This document shows, in pieces, positions 50,436 to 58,287 of a stretch of DNA of 64,000 bases (the first letter of the stretch is position 1; each line of letters begins with the position of its first letter). The DNA lies in the NCBI GenBank assembly GCA_035449045.1, contig DAOTKC010000005.1, forward strand, positions 1 to 64,000, given 5' to 3'. This stretch comes from DAOTKC01 sp035449045 (lineage in GTDB: Bacteria; Bacillota; Clostridia; Christensenellales; CAG-917). The position numbers and the translations under genes are program-made. The notes beneath the pieces are model-generated. The model saw only the letters and a program-made list of their open reading frames with translations. It did not search any database and had not been told where the DNA came from.

Positions 50436-50687
50436 TTTATAAAATTTAAAAAAATTTTTTATTTTTTAGAATAAATCAATTTGTTAGAACGACAAAGTAA
50501 TGCGGCATAATGCTAAAATCATAAAAATATATAGATTTTTGCCTGTAAAATGCAAAAATCAATGCTATTTCTTTATTGTTGGCCGCTAATTAAGGAATTT
50601 TGCCGCTATTCCCTGATTGTGGAATATTTTCCCTAAATTATTTGACGAACATTGATTTTCAGGCTTTTTCGCCGAATTTGTTTCAAC

Positions 50688-50717
50688 AAAAAAGCTTGCC
50701 GCGAGGCAAGCTTTTTT
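50688..50717 (-). terminator. Terminator after pnp
   Basis: A 13-bp stem (50688-50700 with 50705-50717) with a GCGA/TCGC loop and A/T flanks, able to work in both directions. On the minus strand it lies 35 bp past the pnp stop. Confidence 0.88.
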
Positions 50718-50751
50718 TTGTTTAAATGATTTTCAGCAACTAAGCGAATAA

Positions 50752-52854
50752 CTAGTCGGCTTTCTTTAAAACTTTGATGAGCCTTAAGTCGATTCTGTTT
50801 TTCTCGTCGACCTTGATTACTCTCGCCGCCACTATGTCGCCGATGTTGACGACGTCGGTCACCTTGTCCACTCTGTCCTTGGAGAGCTTGGAGATGTGGA
50901 TCATGCCGTCTTTGCCGGGAGCGAGATTGACGAAGGCGCCGAACTCCAGAATGCGGACAACCGGACCTTCGAAAGTATCGCCGATTTCGGGGTCTTTGAC
51001 GATTGCCATAATAATTTTCTTAGCTTTTTCAATCTTTTCGATATCGTCGCAGGCGATGAACACCATGCCGTCGTCGGAAATGTCAATCTTGACGCCGGTG
51101 TCATCGATAATCTTGTTGATGACCTTGCCGCCGCTACCGATGACGTCGCGAATCTTATCGGGATCAATGGCGAAGGATACGATTTTGGGCGCGTATTTGG
51201 AGAGCTCGGGACGCGGCGCGGGCAGAACCTCCAGCATTTTGCCGAGGATATGGAGCCTGCCGACTCTTGCCTGCTCCAGCGCGGTCGTAAGAATGTTCTC
51301 GTCGATGCCCTTGATTTTGATATCCATTTGGATGGCGGTGATGCCTTCGGCGGTGCCTGCCACTTTGAAGTCCATATCGCCCAAGAAGTCCTCAAGACCT
51401 TGAATATCGCTGAGCACGGCGACTTTTTCTTTGCTTTCGTCTTTGATGAGGCCCATCGCTATGCCGGCTACGGGCGCTTTTATGGGAACGCCTGCGTCCA
51501 TGAGCGCAAGCGTGCTGCCGCATACGCTGGCCTGAGAGGTGGAGCCGTTGGAGCTCAAAATTTCCGACACCGTGCGGATGGCGTAGGGGAATTCCTCTTC
51601 GTTAGGAAGCACGGGCTCGAGCGCGCGCTCGGCGAGCGCGCCGTGGCCTATTTCGCGGCGGCCGGGGCTCATCATGCGCTTAGCCTCGCCGGTGCTGTAG
51701 GGCGGCATATTGTAGTGATGCATATAGCGCTTGGCGTATTCCTCGTCGAGGCCTTCGAGCTTCTGCATTTCGCTTATCGTGCCGAGAGTGGCGGCGGTCA
51801 ACGCCTGCGTCTGTCCTCTCGTGAAGACGGCGGAACCGTGAACACGGGGTAACACGCCTACTTCGCACCATATCGGGCGGATTTCGTTGAGCTTTCTTCC
51901 GTCGGGACGGACGCCCTCGTTCAAAATCTTGGCGCGGACTTTTTCTTTCTTAAGACTGTAGAGAATGTCACCGATATATTTGTTTTTTGCGGGATATTCC
52001 GCAAAATCCTCGGCGAAATGCGCTAAAACGTCTTTGGATATTTCGTCCTCGCGCTTCTCGCGTTCGGCGCGGTCGAAGGTCTCCAGCATATAGTCAACTT
52101 TGGCCGAGGCGTAAGCGCGAACGGCGGCGTCAACTTCTTCGGGAATCGGTTCGGCCGTGATGTTCTGCTTGGGAACGCCGATTTCGGCGGCGATTTTCTC
52201 GATGAACGCGACTATTTTCTTAATTTCTTCGTGGCCGAACAGAATGGCGCCCAGCATTTCCTTTTCGGTAACCATATTGGCGCCCGCCTCAACCATCATG
52301 ATGGCATCCTTGGTGCCGGAAAGGTTAAGTTGCAGACGGCTTTTGGCGCGCTGCTCGTTGTCGGGGTTGATTACATACTTGCCGTCAACCAAGCCCACGA
52401 CGACGGAGCCGGTCGGGCCTGCCCAAGGGATATCGGATATCGAAAGCGCGATTGAGCTTCCCACCATGCCCCAAACCTCGGGAGGAATGTTGGTGTCGAC
52501 GGACATCGCTGTGGCGACGACGGCGACGTCGTTGTAAATCCCTTTGGGGAACAGCGGTCTGATGGGACGGTCGATGAGCCGCGAGGTCAGAATAGCCTTG
52601 TCGCTGGGACGCCCTTCCCTCTTTTTAAATCCGCCGGGAATCTTGCCGACGGCATACATCTTTTCTTCAAAGTCCACGCCGAGCGGGAAGAAATCCAACC
52701 CTTCTCTCGGTGCCTTCGACATTGTTACGTTGGTTAAGACAACCGTTTCGCCGCACCTGATTAAGCACGATCCGTTCGCTTGTCCGCAATACGCCCCCGT
52801 TTCCACGGTCACGGTCCTGCCGCCTATTGTTGTTTCAAAAATTTTTCTGTCCAT
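50752..52854 (-). CDS. pnp: Polynucleotide phosphorylase
   Basis: A 700-residue 3'-5' phosphorolytic exoribonuclease of the RNA degradation machinery. Two RNase PH domains (about 1-230 and 310-550, with FTRGQTQALTAATLGT and SDIQGLEDFLGDMDFKVAGT) are followed by a KH domain (DVIGSGGKVINKI) and an S1 domain (GPVVRILEFGAFVNLAPGKDGMIHISKL). The rpsO-pnp order is conserved. Two compact hairpins lie in its leader. Confidence 0.97.
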   Translation of the reverse strand: MDRKIFETTIGGRTVTVETGAYCGQANGSCLIRCGETVVLTNVTMSKAPREGLDFFPLGVDFEEKMYAVGKIPGGFKKREGRPSDKAILTSRLIDRPIRPLFPKGIYNDVAVVATAMSVDTNIPPEVWGMVGSSIALSISDIPWAGPTGSVVVGLVDGKYVINPDNEQRAKSRLQLNLSGTKDAIMMVEAGANMVTEKEMLGAILFGHEEIKKIVAFIEKIAAEIGVPKQNITAEPIPEEVDAAVRAYASAKVDYMLETFDRAEREKREDEISKDVLAHFAEDFAEYPAKNKYIGDILYSLKKEKVRAKILNEGVRPDGRKLNEIRPIWCEVGVLPRVHGSAVFTRGQTQALTAATLGTISEMQKLEGLDEEYAKRYMHHYNMPPYSTGEAKRMMSPGRREIGHGALAERALEPVLPNEEEFPYAIRTVSEILSSNGSTSQASVCGSTLALMDAGVPIKAPVAGIAMGLIKDESKEKVAVLSDIQGLEDFLGDMDFKVAGTAEGITAIQMDIKIKGIDENILTTALEQARVGRLHILGKMLEVLPAPRPELSKYAPKIVSFAIDPDKIRDVIGSGGKVINKIIDDTGVKIDISDDGMVFIACDDIEKIEKAKKIIMAIVKDPEIGDTFEGPVVRILEFGAFVNLAPGKDGMIHISKLSKDRVDKVTDVVNIGDIVAARVIKVDEKNRIDLRLIKVLKKAD

Positions 52855-52869
52855 TTATACCTCCAACAC

Positions 52870-52909
52870 GGGCCGAACGGCCCTAATTATCACACTCGCC
52901 CTTTCGGGC
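52870..52909 (-). promoter_or_regulatory. Two GC-rich hairpins in the pnp leader
   Basis: GCCC-GAAA-GGGC (52898-52909) carries a GNRA-type tetraloop, and GGGCC-GTTC-GGCCC (52870-52883) lies just ahead of the GGAGG ribosome binding site. A third, AGCCGC-N2-GCGGCT, is at 52952-52965. In enterobacteria pnp is autoregulated through leader hairpins; here that is only an analogy. Confidence 0.5.
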
Positions 52910-52980
52910 ATATTTTTTATATCCTTTTTTATTATTACCTAGTTAAGTTCGAGCCGCCTGCGGCTTTATTCACAGATATT

Positions 52981-53113
52981 TGTTATTAATTATTAGTTTT
53001 TCATTCGGCGATAGCCGTTTTCGTTCGGCGCTTTTGCGCCGTTTATCCGCCGTTTTTCGTTTTTCGTTGAGCGTTGAGCGTTTTATGTTCGGCGCAAGCC
53101 GCTCGCCGAACAT
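52981..53113. repeat. Intergenic repeats between pnp and rpsO
   Basis: ATTAATTATTAGTTTTTCATTCGG-like words, TTCGTTCGGCGCTTTTGCGCCG and GTTTTTCGTTTTTCGTTGAGCG occur in series. They end with a 10-bp perfect stem ATGTTCGGCG (53085-53094) / CGCCGAACAT (53104-53113). Same family as the repeats near 22.2, 32.0, 36.0 and 63.8 kb. Confidence 0.65.
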
Positions 53114-53203
53114 AGTTATTATTAGCTAAACTAAGCCTAATAATAAGAAGATTTTATTTGGAATAACCAAAACGGAAGCGCAAAAAAAGCGGATTATAAA
53201 CTA

Positions 53204-53235
53204 AAATCGGGGCGACAAGCCCGCCGCCCCGATTT
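53204..53235 (-). terminator. Terminator after rpsO
   Basis: An 11-bp stem (53204-53214 with 53225-53235) with a 10-base loop, followed on the minus strand by TTTTAGTTTAT, 9 bp past the rpsO stop. Confidence 0.85.
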
Positions 53236-53243
53236 ATTTAGTT

Positions 53244-53507
53244 TTATCTGCGCAAATTCAATGCCTGAATTATGGCTCTGTAGCGTTCGATGTCTGTGCC
53301 CTTGAGATAGTTCAAAAGATTTCTTCTCTGTCCTACCATCATGAGCAGCCCGCGTCTGGAGTGAAAATCCTTCTTATGTGACGCCAAATGTGCGTTGAGC
53401 GCCTCTATCCGGTCGGTGAGAAGGGCGATTTGCACTTCGGGCGAGCCGGTATCACCCTCGTGACGGGCAAATTTTTTGATTATTTCCGATTTAGACATAT
53501 TATCCAC
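53244..53507 (-). CDS. rpsO: 30S ribosomal protein S15
   Basis: An 87-residue primary 16S rRNA-binding protein. It has the family segments FARHEGDTGSPEVQIALLTDRI and LNAHLASHKKDFHSRRGLL, with the final QALNLRR. The start is taken as the GTG at 53507, 11 bp from a perfect AGGAGG; the ATG three codons later is possible. It lies upstream of pnp, the classic pair. Confidence 0.96.
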   Translation of the reverse strand: MDNMSKSEIIKKFARHEGDTGSPEVQIALLTDRIEALNAHLASHKKDFHSRRGLLMMVGQRRNLLNYLKGTDIERYRAIIQALNLRR

Positions 53508-53601
53508 TGCAATAAAAACCTCCTAGGACGGATAACAAATTCGCGATAAACAAAGTAAAGCCACCGGAAAATTGGCAAAACCTTGTAAAACGCACGCGAT
53601 T

Positions 53602-53630
53602 ATATTAACACAAACAAAAAATTATGTAAA
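53602..53630 (-). promoter_or_regulatory. Candidate sigma-A promoter of rpsO
   Basis: TTTACA (53625-53630), 17 bp, TAATAT (53602-53607) with a TGn extension. The leader to rpsO is about 90 nt and could carry the S15 autoregulatory structure, but I could not fold it. Confidence 0.6.
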
Positions 53631-53748
53631 CCGTTTAAAGCCCCTCGCGCCCTCTAATAGTATTGTTTTTTAACTTTTTTTATAATATCAACAACTTATA
53701 GTATAATGCCGTTCTTTTGAGATTTTTCTTAAGTTTTCTCCGAATAAA

Positions 53749-55191
53749 TTATTGGTTGCGGTATTGGCGCCAAAACTCCGCTTTCTTTTGGGCTATTTCG
53801 TCAAAACGGTTGATATAGTCTAAAACGCCCTTGAAATTGGGCTGGCGTTCGATGCGGTATTCGGCGGGGAAAATCCGCTTCCCTATCGCGCCCGCGCCCG
53901 CGGCTATAATGGATGTGGTCTCTTCCATGATGTCGACGTTATATTTGCAGGCCTTTCCCTCTTTGGCATAGCCGACGTTTTCAAGATTTCCGCTCATATA
54001 TTTCTGGCGATACATATAATAAGGCCGATACCCCGCCGAAGTGAGCGCGCGATATGAATAGTCTATCATCTCGGCAGTCTGTTCCGCGCTTAAGGCGGCG
54101 CCCGACTGCTTGAGTTCGGAGCCCCGCTTCAACGAGAGTGTATGCACCGTAATATTTTCGGGCGCAAGCTCCACGGCCTTGTCGACCGAAGCCTTGAAAT
54201 CCCCCAAAGTTTCACCGGGAAGGGCGGCAATCAAATCCATGTTAATATCGAACATTCCTTTGGCGAGCTTATACGCCTTCAATATGTCGGCGGCGGTATG
54301 GTTGCGGCCGATTCTAAGAAGCGTGGCGTCGTTGAAGGTTTGAGGGTTTATAGATATGCGAGTGGCGCCCGCGCTCTTTAAAAGATTGAGCGTCCTTTTA
54401 TCCAAGGTGTCGGGGCGTCCCGCCTCCACTGTAAACTCGGACGCCCTAAAATCGGCCGCCGAAAGTATCTCCTTCAGCAAAACAGTAGGAAGCGAAGTGG
54501 GCGTTCCACCGCCGAAATAAAGGCTTCGAACCTCAAAATTATTCTCACTTATTATGTTTTTGATAATAGAGAGTTCTTGAATAAGGCAGTTTTTATAACT
54601 CTTTAGGTATTTTTCGTGCTTATTTATCGGCACCGAGACAAATGAGCAATATGCGCAGCGTGTCGGGCAAAACGGTATGTTGACAAATACATCGACCTCT
54701 TTTTCCGACTTGGATTTTATCTTTTCCTGCTCTTCGACTATGGATTTTATCAAGAGCGCCTTGTCGCGGCTGACCGAGAAGTTCTCGGTGAATATCTCAA
54801 AGGCGCGGCCGGTGCCGCTCAAATCGTAGTAGAGTTTAGTGGGGCGAATTCCGGTCAGTGCGCCGTAAGGGAGGGAAACGCCGGTCAAGAATTGAAGCGT
54901 GCGGTATAAGGCAATTTTCAAATAGCGTTTTTCGAGGCGCTTTAAAATAATTTCGGGCGTGCCGCCGAGCGCCTTTCCCTCATAAGCTCTCTCCTCGTCC
55001 GAAACATAAAAGCTGTAATACTTTTTGAAATTTTGGAATTTGTCCGAAATAAGCTCCGCCCAAAGCTCGTTCTTGCCGTTCCAGCCGCCCGTAAGATAAA
55101 GAGAAAAATTGTCCGCGGTAAGCGGCAAAAACTCACGCACGAGCTCGCTCAGGTCGTTTTCATAATTTTTAAAGGTCGTTTCAAAGGTCAT
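53749..55191 (-). CDS. hemZ: Radical SAM coproporphyrinogen III oxidase-like protein HemZ
   Basis: A 480-residue radical SAM protein from the ATG at 55191; the frame extends to 55248 inside the neighbouring gene. About 165 N-terminal residues (with a THUMP-like PYGALTGIRPTKLYYDL motif near 108-124) precede the 4Fe-4S motif IPFCPTRCAYCSF with Cys175, Cys179 and Cys182. YFGGGTPTSL and the HemN-type VHTLSLKRGSEL region follow. Whether it acts on coproporphyrinogen is uncertain in the absence of other heme genes here; HemW-like heme-chaperone roles are also known in this superfamily. Confidence 0.88.
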   Translation of the reverse strand: MTFETTFKNYENDLSELVREFLPLTADNFSLYLTGGWNGKNELWAELISDKFQNFKKYYSFYVSDEERAYEGKALGGTPEIILKRLEKRYLKIALYRTLQFLTGVSLPYGALTGIRPTKLYYDLSGTGRAFEIFTENFSVSRDKALLIKSIVEEQEKIKSKSEKEVDVFVNIPFCPTRCAYCSFVSVPINKHEKYLKSYKNCLIQELSIIKNIISENNFEVRSLYFGGGTPTSLPTVLLKEILSAADFRASEFTVEAGRPDTLDKRTLNLLKSAGATRISINPQTFNDATLLRIGRNHTAADILKAYKLAKGMFDINMDLIAALPGETLGDFKASVDKAVELAPENITVHTLSLKRGSELKQSGAALSAEQTAEMIDYSYRALTSAGYRPYYMYRQKYMSGNLENVGYAKEGKACKYNVDIMEETTSIIAAGAGAIGKRIFPAEYRIERQPNFKGVLDYINRFDEIAQKKAEFWRQYRNQ

Positions 55192-55198
55192 GGCGCGC

Positions 55199-55828
55199 CT
55201 AACGGTTAGATTTGAGTTCGTATTTAATGGGATTCCCTCGGCGTTCAAAATCCAGCTCCGAGGGCTCGCCGTGGCCGGGATAAATTTTATAGTTTCCTTT
55301 AAGGTTGAAAATTTTATTATAGATGCAATTTATCAACTTTTCCATGCTGCCGTCGTGAAAGTCGGTGCGACCGAAATCAAGTTTGAATAGCGTGTCGCCC
55401 GTAAATAGCGCGTCCTCTGCCAAATAGCAGACGCTGCCCGCGCTGTGCCCCGGCGTGTGAATAACCTTAACCTTAATTCCCGCAATAGAAAGCGTTTCGC
55501 CGCCAATAAGCGTCATGTCGGCTTTCAGCTTATTTATTTTTTCGTCGAAAAACACGCCGTAATTTTTATAGGTATAGAGCTTGTCAGCGTCGTCGCGGTG
55601 AATAATAACCTGAGCGCCCTCCGCCTGAAAAAACTTCGCGGCGTTTATGTGGTCGAAATGCCCGTGCGTCAAAAGCACGGCCTCGATTTTGACCTTTAAG
55701 TCGGCGGCGGCCTTTTTAATTTTTAAGTAATCGGCGCCCGCATCCACCAAAAAGGCGCGGGAGGCTTCCCCCGTTATTAAATAGGCATTTGAGCGGAACG
55801 CTCCCACTTCAACGGTTTTTATGTTCAT
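55199..55828 (-). CDS. MBL-fold metallo-hydrolase (glyoxalase II-like, YqgX type)
   Basis: A 209-residue zinc hydrolase. The metal motif THGHFDHI lies near residues 53-60, HTPGHSAGSV near 130-139, a GDTLF Asp near 155 and a final YPGHGEPS His near 190. Proteins of this type sit between relA and hemZ in many Clostridia. Substrates include thioesters such as S-lactoylglutathione analogues, but the physiological substrate is unknown. It starts 20 bp after the relA stop. Confidence 0.9.
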   Translation of the reverse strand: MNIKTVEVGAFRSNAYLITGEASRAFLVDAGADYLKIKKAAADLKVKIEAVLLTHGHFDHINAAKFFQAEGAQVIIHRDDADKLYTYKNYGVFFDEKINKLKADMTLIGGETLSIAGIKVKVIHTPGHSAGSVCYLAEDALFTGDTLFKLDFGRTDFHDGSMEKLINCIYNKIFNLKGNYKIYPGHGEPSELDFERRGNPIKYELKSNR

Positions 55829-55848
55829 GAATTGTTGATTTTCCTAAT

Positions 55849-57987
55849 TTATCTGGAAACCTCGAGCACTCCCGACAGGCTTTTCAGTTTATTCAGAAGC
55901 TCATTAAGCTCATCGGTGTTTTTTATTTCAACCGAAAGCTGGATGATGCCCGTGTCGTTGTCGTGATTAAGGCGAAGGCTGGCTGCGACAATGGGAATTC
56001 TCTTATTGGAAATGCAGGTGGTGACTTCGGCTAAAATGCCCGTCTTGTTTTCGACGACAACCTTGACGTTGGCGACATATTTCTGAAGCTCGGTATAGTC
56101 CCAATCCGCTTCGATGAGCCGTTCGGGCTCCATCGTTTTGACATTGGGACAGTCGGTTTTATGCACCGACACGCCGCGGCCGCGCGAAACATAGCCGATG
56201 ATGGCGTCGCCCGGCACGGGATTGCAGCAATGCGACAGCTTGACGCCGAAATCGTCAAAGCCCCTTATCAATATTCCGCCCGCGTTGCGCTTGGGACGGG
56301 ATACGGCGACGGTGCTTAGGATTTCGTCGCTCTTTTCGCTCGTCTTTTTGAAGAACTCCATGGCGCGCGTCAGCACGGCAAGAATGGTGAATTCGCCGTA
56401 GCCTACGGCGGCGTAAATGTCCTCTATCGAGTTGTAGCTGTATTTGCTGAAAACATACTCAAGCCAGGCCGGCGTCACTATGTCGGCGAAGTTGTAGCCG
56501 CGCCGCTTGGCTTCGCGCTCCAGCATATCACGGCCGCGCGCGATGTTGTCCTCGCGCATTTCCTTTTTGAAATACTGCTTGATTTTCTGGCGCGCCGAAG
56601 AGGTCTTGACAATCTTGAGCCAGTCGCGCGAAGGGCCTTTGCTTGCGCCCGAAGTGATGATTTCTACGATGTCGCCCGTCTTTAAAATGGTGGAGAGCGG
56701 CATTATTTTTTTGTTGATTTTGACGCCGACGCACTTATTTCCGACTTCGCTGTGAATGGAATAGGCAAAGTCGATGGCGGTTGAGCCTATCGGCAGGTTG
56801 TAGACGTCGCCCTTGGGCGAAAACACGAAGACGTCCTCTTTGAATATGTCGATTTTGAGGAAATTGAGAAAGTCGAGAGGCTCAATCATATTCTTTTGAT
56901 TGTCGATGACCTCTCTTATCCAGCTGATTTTTTTATCTAAATCGGTTTCGACGCCGAGCGTGCCCTCTTTGTATTTGTAATGCGCAGCCACGCCGTATTC
57001 CGCCACCTTGTGCATCTCGTAGGTTCGGATTTGTATCTCAAAAGTATCGCCCGTTTCGGTGACCACCGTCGTATGCAACGACTGGTAGTTGTTGGGCTTG
57101 GGCATGGTTATGTAGTCCTTAATGCGGTCGGGGATGGGCTTCCACATCTTGTGAACGGTGCCGAGCAGGGTGTAGCACTCGTCGATGGTGGGCACGATTA
57201 TCCTGACCGCGATAAGGTCGTAAATCTGGTCGATGTTCACGCCGAGATTTTTTATTTTTTTATAGATGCTGAAAATGTGCTTTACGCGGCCGTTGACCTC
57301 GCCCTTTATCCCGATTTCTTTGAGCTTTTCGGAGATGACGGCGCAAAGGTTGTCGACGGCGTTCTTTCTTTCGACTTTGGTATCTCTTAAGTAATCGGTT
57401 ATTTCCTTATACTCCTTGGGATAGAGATACATCATCGCGGTGTCTTCGAGCTCGCATTTAAAGTAAGAGATTCCCAGCCTGCCCGCCAGCGCGGCGTAGA
57501 TTTCCAGCGTTTCTTTGGCAATCTGCTGCTGCTTTTCGGGGGGACGGAAAGAGAGCGACCGCATATTGTGGAGCCTGTCGGCAAGCTTAATCAAAATTAT
57601 GCGAAGGTCCTTGGTCATGGCGAGGAACATCTTTCTGATGTTCTCGGCACGCTGGTCCTCCTGCGATATATAGACGATTTGAGCAAGCTTGGTAACGCCT
57701 TTTACCAGCTCTAAAATCTCGGGCCCGAAAGTGCGGTTTATCTCCTCCTCGGTGACTTTGGTATCCTCCAAAACGTCGTGAAGAATGGCTGCGACGATGG
57801 TGGGGACGTCGGCTCCGAAATCGGTCAAAATGTCGGCGACGGCGCAAGGATGAATAAAATAATCCTCGCCCGACAGCCGTTTTTGACCGGCGTGGGCGCG
57901 CTCGGCAAAATCGAACGCCTTCATAATGGTGTCGATTCCGGTGGGGAACGCCGCGTGAAGTTTTTGTTTTAGAGCCTGGTAATCCAT
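55849..57987 (-). CDS. relA: Bifunctional (p)ppGpp synthetase/hydrolase RelA/SpoT (Rel)
   Basis: A 712-residue alarmone enzyme from the ATG at 57987. It has an HD hydrolase domain (about 30-180, HDVLEDT at 70-76), a synthetase domain (about 230-350, including MPKPNNYQSLHTTVV), a TGS domain (VFSPKGDVYNLPIGSTAIDFAYSIH) and a C-terminal ACT domain. Intact HD and synthetase motifs indicate both activities. A TATAAT ends 9 bp before this ATG, so the mRNA is probably leaderless. A TTG-initiated extension to 58080 would cross the promoter and looks unlikely. Confidence 0.93.
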   Translation of the reverse strand: MDYQALKQKLHAAFPTGIDTIMKAFDFAERAHAGQKRLSGEDYFIHPCAVADILTDFGADVPTIVAAILHDVLEDTKVTEEEINRTFGPEILELVKGVTKLAQIVYISQEDQRAENIRKMFLAMTKDLRIILIKLADRLHNMRSLSFRPPEKQQQIAKETLEIYAALAGRLGISYFKCELEDTAMMYLYPKEYKEITDYLRDTKVERKNAVDNLCAVISEKLKEIGIKGEVNGRVKHIFSIYKKIKNLGVNIDQIYDLIAVRIIVPTIDECYTLLGTVHKMWKPIPDRIKDYITMPKPNNYQSLHTTVVTETGDTFEIQIRTYEMHKVAEYGVAAHYKYKEGTLGVETDLDKKISWIREVIDNQKNMIEPLDFLNFLKIDIFKEDVFVFSPKGDVYNLPIGSTAIDFAYSIHSEVGNKCVGVKINKKIMPLSTILKTGDIVEIITSGASKGPSRDWLKIVKTSSARQKIKQYFKKEMREDNIARGRDMLEREAKRRGYNFADIVTPAWLEYVFSKYSYNSIEDIYAAVGYGEFTILAVLTRAMEFFKKTSEKSDEILSTVAVSRPKRNAGGILIRGFDDFGVKLSHCCNPVPGDAIIGYVSRGRGVSVHKTDCPNVKTMEPERLIEADWDYTELQKYVANVKVVVENKTGILAEVTTCISNKRIPIVAASLRLNHDNDTGIIQLSVEIKNTDELNELLNKLKSLSGVLEVSR

Positions 57988-57996
57988 ATACGCATA

Positions 57997-58025
57997 ATTA
58001 TACCCAAAATCTAATCGATAATCAA
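57997..58025 (-). promoter_or_regulatory. Sigma-A promoter of relA (implies leaderless mRNA)
   Basis: TTGATT (58020-58025), 17 bp, TATAAT (57997-58002) on the minus strand. With a start 7 bp past the -10, only about 2-4 nt would precede the ATG at 57987, and no ribosome binding site is visible. The rest of the gap up to recJ (58026-58287) is AT-rich and shows nothing else. Confidence 0.7.
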
Positions 58026-58287
58026 TCAATAAAACAAAAGATTTTTTATGTCCGAGATGAAAAATCCTAAAAAACCACAAGACCTTGGGGCGGAGTTGAA
58101 AAATCGGGCTAAGTCTAGGCGTATGATTAAAATTAATAGCCTTGAAAATCTCAAAAAGCCGTTATCAAATTAATAACTAATTGCGGATTATCATGAAAAA
58201 ATATTTAATGAGGCTATGACCAAATAGTGTTGTAAACTGTAATTCTAAGTTTTTAAGAATTGGATTAAATTAATATCATTCCGGCAA

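Noticed and set aside
50896..51852. 318-codon plus-strand open frame
   Set aside because: Entirely antisense to pnp, no ribosome binding site, composition typical of a shadow frame.
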